Assembly (NCBI GenBank): GCA_004298065.1
Contig: SCRL01000029.1
Location: 1-64,000 of the forward strand
Source: Gammaproteobacteria bacterium
GTDB lineage: Bacteria; Pseudomonadota; Gammaproteobacteria; Acidiferrobacterales; Sulfurifustaceae
Length of the DNA stretch: 64,000 bases
Direction: 5' to 3'
The translations under genes and the position numbers were made by a program. The notes under the pieces were generated by a model, which was given only the letters and a program-made list of their open reading frames with translations, had not been told where the DNA came from and made no database searches. Shown one piece after another: positions 61,663 through 64,000 of this stretch (positions are counted from its first letter, which is position 1; each line of letters begins with the position of its first letter).

Positions 61663-62598
61663 CTAGGGCGTGAAGCAGTCGAGGTCGTTGGCGAAGACCG
61701 CCGGGCCGGTGTAATTCTTTTCGATTCCCTCGAGTATTTTCGGTTCATTCCCGAGCATGGCGCGCGAGCGCCCCGACAACACCAGCTGTTTCACGCCCGC
61801 AGATCGCGCAAAAGCGCCAACGGCGGCGGCATTCTCCGGCTGTCCCGGATGCGCCACCAGCAGGTCCGCGCCTTGCGCCAGCCGCGCCACGTCGTTGTCC
61901 ATTCCGTCTGCGGTAATGACGATGCTTTTACCCGCGACCTCGATGCGCCAGGCGAGCGCCGGTCCCGCGCCGCCCCCGAGCGGCACGGCCCGCAGCCGCA
62001 GCCGTTCGTTGGCAAAGACCGCGAGCACCGGATCCTCGTCCGGCTTGCGCGGCATGCCGAGCGGGCGCGGCTTGGGCGCGACGTCGCGCGGTTGCAGCTT
62101 GTAGGTGTCGCGCGCCAGGGGATTCAGGTGGGCGCCGAGGTGACGCCAGGCGCCGCGCGTGCCGTCGAACAGCGCGCGCACGAACGTTACCGTCGAGGGT
62201 GTGGCACGGTCGCCTGCCGGGCCGTAGAGCGGCAATGCGCGCTCGCGCTTTTCGAGCGCCGAGGCTTGCACCAGCATTGGCAACCCGGCGGTGCGCTCGG
62301 CGCGCAGGCGCGTGAACAGCACGGCGTCGAGGTCGGTCGCGGCGCCGCCGGTCTCGGCGAGGCGCAGCGGCGCGCCGGCGCCCACGTCGATCAGCGCGCG
62401 CGCTTTTCCATCGATCCACACGAGATAACTCGCCCCGGCGCGCCCGGCGATGAGTTCCGCGCCGGCGCTGCCGAGCGCCTGCAGCCGCACGCCCTGCGGT
62501 TCGCAGGCGCGCGTTTCGGGTTCGTTCTTGGTGAACAGGCCGGCGTGCGCCGTCGCGCAAGCCAACGCCAGTGCGACACCTACGAGCAGTCGCCTCAC
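61663..62598 (-). CDS. Exported pseudo-metallo-beta-lactamase-fold protein
   Basis: This 311-residue protein has a signal peptide (LLVGVALALACATAHAGLFT) and reads as an MBL fold. SYLVWIDGKARALIDVGAGA and LDAVLFTRLRAERTAGLPML sit where zinc enzymes have the T-H-x-H-x-D-H-x-x-G-L motif. Here the ligands are Arg97, Arg99, Glu101 and Arg102, so zinc binding is lost. Later sites (SIVITADGMDN, LVAHPGQPE) keep the fold. It is probably a non-catalytic binding protein, and its family and ligand are unknown. It overlaps rof (ATGA). Confidence 0.65.
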   Translation of the reverse strand: MRRLLVGVALALACATAHAGLFTKNEPETRACEPQGVRLQALGSAGAELIAGRAGASYLVWIDGKARALIDVGAGAPLRLAETGGAATDLDAVLFTRLRAERTAGLPMLVQASALEKRERALPLYGPAGDRATPSTVTFVRALFDGTRGAWRHLGAHLNPLARDTYKLQPRDVAPKPRPLGMPRKPDEDPVLAVFANERLRLRAVPLGGGAGPALAWRIEVAGKSIVITADGMDNDVARLAQGADLLVAHPGQPENAAAVGAFARSAGVKQLVLSGRSRAMLGNEPKILEGIEKNYTGPAVFANDLDCFTP

Positions 62599-62846
62599 TT
62601 TGCCGTTCCCATGCGTCGGATGTGGTCGAGGCGTATCTCGCGTATCGAGCCGTCTTTGCTACGGCAGAGAAGAAATTCCTCGTGATGCTCTGTCTTGAGA
62701 TCGAGTGGCAGCATTACCTCGTCGTGGATCACGTTGCTCTCGCTCCAGACAAGGTGCAGCGGTTGGCGGTGCAGGATCGCGAGCTCGTACTCCGAGTGCA
62801 GGCTGCACGCGATCGGCACATAGTCGGTCGTGGAGGGTTCAGTCAT
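62595..62846 (-). CDS. rof: Rho-binding antiterminator (Rof/YaeO family)
   Basis: This 83-residue cytosolic protein has YVPIACSLHSEYELAILHRQ, then LHLVWSESNVIHDEVMLPLD and EEFLLCRSKDGSIREIRLDH, matching YaeO (Rof). This protein binds Rho and limits termination. The start at 62846 overlaps the end of the CPXCG gene by eight bases, and its stop overlaps the MBL-like gene by four, so three small genes form a coupled run. An in-frame start at 62990 has no family support. Confidence 0.85.
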   Translation of the reverse strand: MTEPSTTDYVPIACSLHSEYELAILHRQPLHLVWSESNVIHDEVMLPLDLKTEHHEEFLLCRSKDGSIREIRLDHIRRMGTAK

Positions 62847-63063
62847 CGTCGCGTCGCGTTTCCACGTCCAAGAGGTTGCCGGCGGCGTCGGTGCGGATTC
62901 GGAATACGATCGGCCGACAGCACACCTGACAGTCTTCAATATATTCCTGGTCGCCGCCCGAGGTATCGATGCTCGTCTCGAACGTTTCACCGCAGTAGGG
63001 GCAGGACACCGACCAGGGCTCGGACACGGCCGCCAGTGTAGCCGCGCGCGATTTGCCCTGCAC
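62839..63063 (-). CDS. CPXCG-type cysteine-rich zinc protein
   Basis: This 74-residue protein has two Cys pairs (CPYCGETFE at about 21-24 and CQVCCRP at about 45-49), a zinc ribbon typical of the 'CPXCG motif-containing' family. Function is unknown. Such genes are often next to rof in gammaproteobacteria, as here. The gene is divergent from lexA, with a LexA-type box in the 71-base gap, so it may be SOS-affected. Confidence 0.87.
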   Translation of the reverse strand: MQGKSRAATLAAVSEPWSVSCPYCGETFETSIDTSGGDQEYIEDCQVCCRPIVFRIRTDAAGNLLDVETRRDDD

Positions 63064-63116
63064 GTGCCGCTGTTTTGGCCAGCCGTTGCATTCGCCGCCG
63101 CGGCCGACTACGATGA

Positions 63117-63131
63117 GAACAAATCGAGAAC
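63117..63131. promoter_or_regulatory. LexA box (GTTC-N7-GTTC type) upstream of lexA
   Basis: GAAC-AAATCGA-GAAC at 63117-63131 is, on the minus strand, GTTC-N7-GTTC, the SOS box known from alphaproteobacteria rather than the CTGT-N8-ACAG box of enterics. It lies three bases before the lexA ATG and covers its ribosome-binding region, so autorepression is expected. No CTG-N10-CAG box was noticed. Confidence 0.7.
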
Positions 63132-63134
63132 ATC

Positions 63135-63737
63135 ATGGCGACCGACCGCGACCGCGAGATTTACGACTTTGTGCGCGCCTATGTGGCGCGCCACGGCTAC
63201 GCGCCCAAGCTGCGCGAGATCGGGCAGGCGACCGGCATCCGCTCGCGCGGCACGGTGCACCGCCACCTGCGCGCGCTCGAATCCGAGGGCTTGCTCGCCA
63301 TCGAGCCCGACGTGGCGCGCGGCACGCGCCTGAAGGGCCGGACTTCCGCGGCGCCGTCGTACGCGCTGCCGCTGCTCGGTCGCATCGCCGCCGGCCAGCC
63401 GATCGAGGCCATCGAGGGCCAGGATGAAATCGACCTGTCGGAATTCTTCGTCAACCGCAATCGCTTCGTGCTCAAGGTGCAGGGTGACTCCATGATCGAG
63501 GACGGCATCCTCGACGGTGACATGGTGGTCGTCGAGAAGCGCGAGACCGCCGACAACGGCGAGATCGTGGTGGCGCTCATCGACGGCCTGGAGGCGACGC
63601 TCAAGCGCCTGCAAAAGAATCGCGACGGCTCGGTCACGCTGCATCCGGCCAACAGCCGCCTGAGCCCGCTGCGCCTGTCGGCCGCGCGCGTGCGCGTCCA
63701 GGGCGTGGTCGTCGGCCAGTTTCGTTCTTATCGGTGA
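63135..63737 (+). CDS. lexA: LexA repressor
   Basis: This 200-residue SOS repressor has an N-terminal winged helix (about 1-65) with reading helix residues RSRGTVHRHLRALE and a C-terminal peptidase. The autocleavage bond is Ala86-Gly87 (GRIAAGQP), with nucleophile Ser119 (VQGDSMIED) and Lys157 (EATLKRLQ). RecA filaments trigger self-cleavage and release of SOS genes. The direct repeat at 63117-63131 fits an operator with half-site GTTC. The recognition helix region differs from the E. coli protein, in line with a different box. Confidence 0.95.
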   Translation: MATDRDREIYDFVRAYVARHGYAPKLREIGQATGIRSRGTVHRHLRALESEGLLAIEPDVARGTRLKGRTSAAPSYALPLLGRIAAGQPIEAIEGQDEIDLSEFFVNRNRFVLKVQGDSMIEDGILDGDMVVVEKRETADNGEIVVALIDGLEATLKRLQKNRDGSVTLHPANSRLSPLRLSAARVRVQGVVVGQFRSYR

Positions 63738-63798
63738 AACAAAACCGTTGGCTGTTTTTACCGGGTAACCATTGGGGCACGGATATCGTGGCTTGGCT

Positions 63799-64000
63799 AT
63801 GTCTCGGCGCAGCGAGTTTGTGGAGTTTGTAATCGACCAAATGACGCCCATCGGCAGGCCGCGAGTACGCACGATGTTTGGCGGATACGGTATTTATCGA
63901 AACGACCGCATCTTCGCCATTATTGTTGACGACAGGTTGTACTTCAAAGCAGACCCTGTTACGCGCGCTGAGTTTGAGGCAAAAGGCCTGCGTCCATTTA
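63799..64000 (+). CDS. TfoX N-terminal domain protein (partial)
   Basis: The 67 visible residues (MSRRSEFVEFVIDQMTPIGR, then PRVRTMFGGYGIYRNDRIFA, ending at the window edge) match the TfoX N-terminal domain (R-x-M-F-G-G-Y-G-I-Y). TfoX/Sxy proteins switch on competence in gammaproteobacteria, but many short TfoX-N proteins are of unknown function. The reading frame is open to the window end, so length and C-terminal domain are unknown. Confidence 0.85.
   Translation, partial: MSRRSEFVEFVIDQMTPIGRPRVRTMFGGYGIYRNDRIFAIIVDDRLYFKADPVTRAEFEAKGLRPF

Overview
The window is a high-GC chromosomal segment of a gammaproteobacterium, most likely an autotrophic sulfur oxidiser related to Acidiferrobacterales/Chromatiales. 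This lineage call is inferred from gene content: LPS core genes, soxXAYZ, a DsrC-family protein, a NudE-CysQ pair, Rof and YggX. No 16S rRNA or other phylogenetic marker was examined. Coding density is high, and 4-base ATGA overlaps join many neighbouring genes.

Layout. (1) 1-12349: LPS core and O-chain assembly. Seven minus-strand genes (three GT4 transferases, an asparagine synthetase, a WaaE-like GT2, two GT9/heptosyltransferase-type enzymes) lie next to plus-strand waaL-waaC-waaA. (2) 12346-17654: an NTF2-like protein, a TolC-type channel, a rhodanese and pcm, then a TPP riboswitch with thiC and a DUF411 protein. (3) 17728-19270: small toxin-antitoxin genes, mostly decayed. (4) 19313-24037: a lower-GC defence island holding a complete SPARTA pair (TIR-APAZ plus short Argonaute) followed directly by DarT-DarG. 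(5) 24066-29663: a GFA gene remnant, a DsrC-like gene divergent from a LysR regulator, an intact GFA gene, YaiI, a small membrane protein, metA, a P-loop ATPase and a YkgJ protein. (6) 29660-38600: a cupin, an ECF sigma/anti-sigma/Spy-like trio, then a long run of porin, soxX, soxA, soxY, soxZ, two c'-type cytochromes, a haem-less relative, an outer-membrane barrel and a DUF2892 protein, closed by a strong terminator. (7) 38613-52435: housekeeping and envelope genes (YrfG-like HAD, periplasmic rhodanese, NudE, CysQ, Tag, HupE/UreJ, GDPD, MFS, a c-di-GMP protein, tRNA-Phe). (8) 52520-64000: yggX-mutY, tRNA-Gly with an interrupted second copy, thiS-thiG, trmB, SirB1, a damaged moaD, a second c-di-GMP protein, rof, lexA and the start of a TfoX gene.

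The main points are these. SPARTA and DarTG stand side by side between decayed genes. A sigma-factor gene and the porin-sox operon carry the same promoter pattern (GGAAC, 16 bases, CGTT). A roughly 75-80 bp hairpin mini-element occurs twice with matching ends, once inside a tRNA-Gly copy and once inside the hairpin of a larger dispersed repeat. The thiC riboswitch shows two mutually exclusive helices around the ribosome binding site. The lexA promoter carries a GTTC-N7-GTTC box, the type known from alphaproteobacteria.

The thiamine genes are split between thiC and thiSG. The two c-di-GMP proteins are unlinked. Nothing in the window looks like a prophage, a CRISPR array or an rRNA operon.
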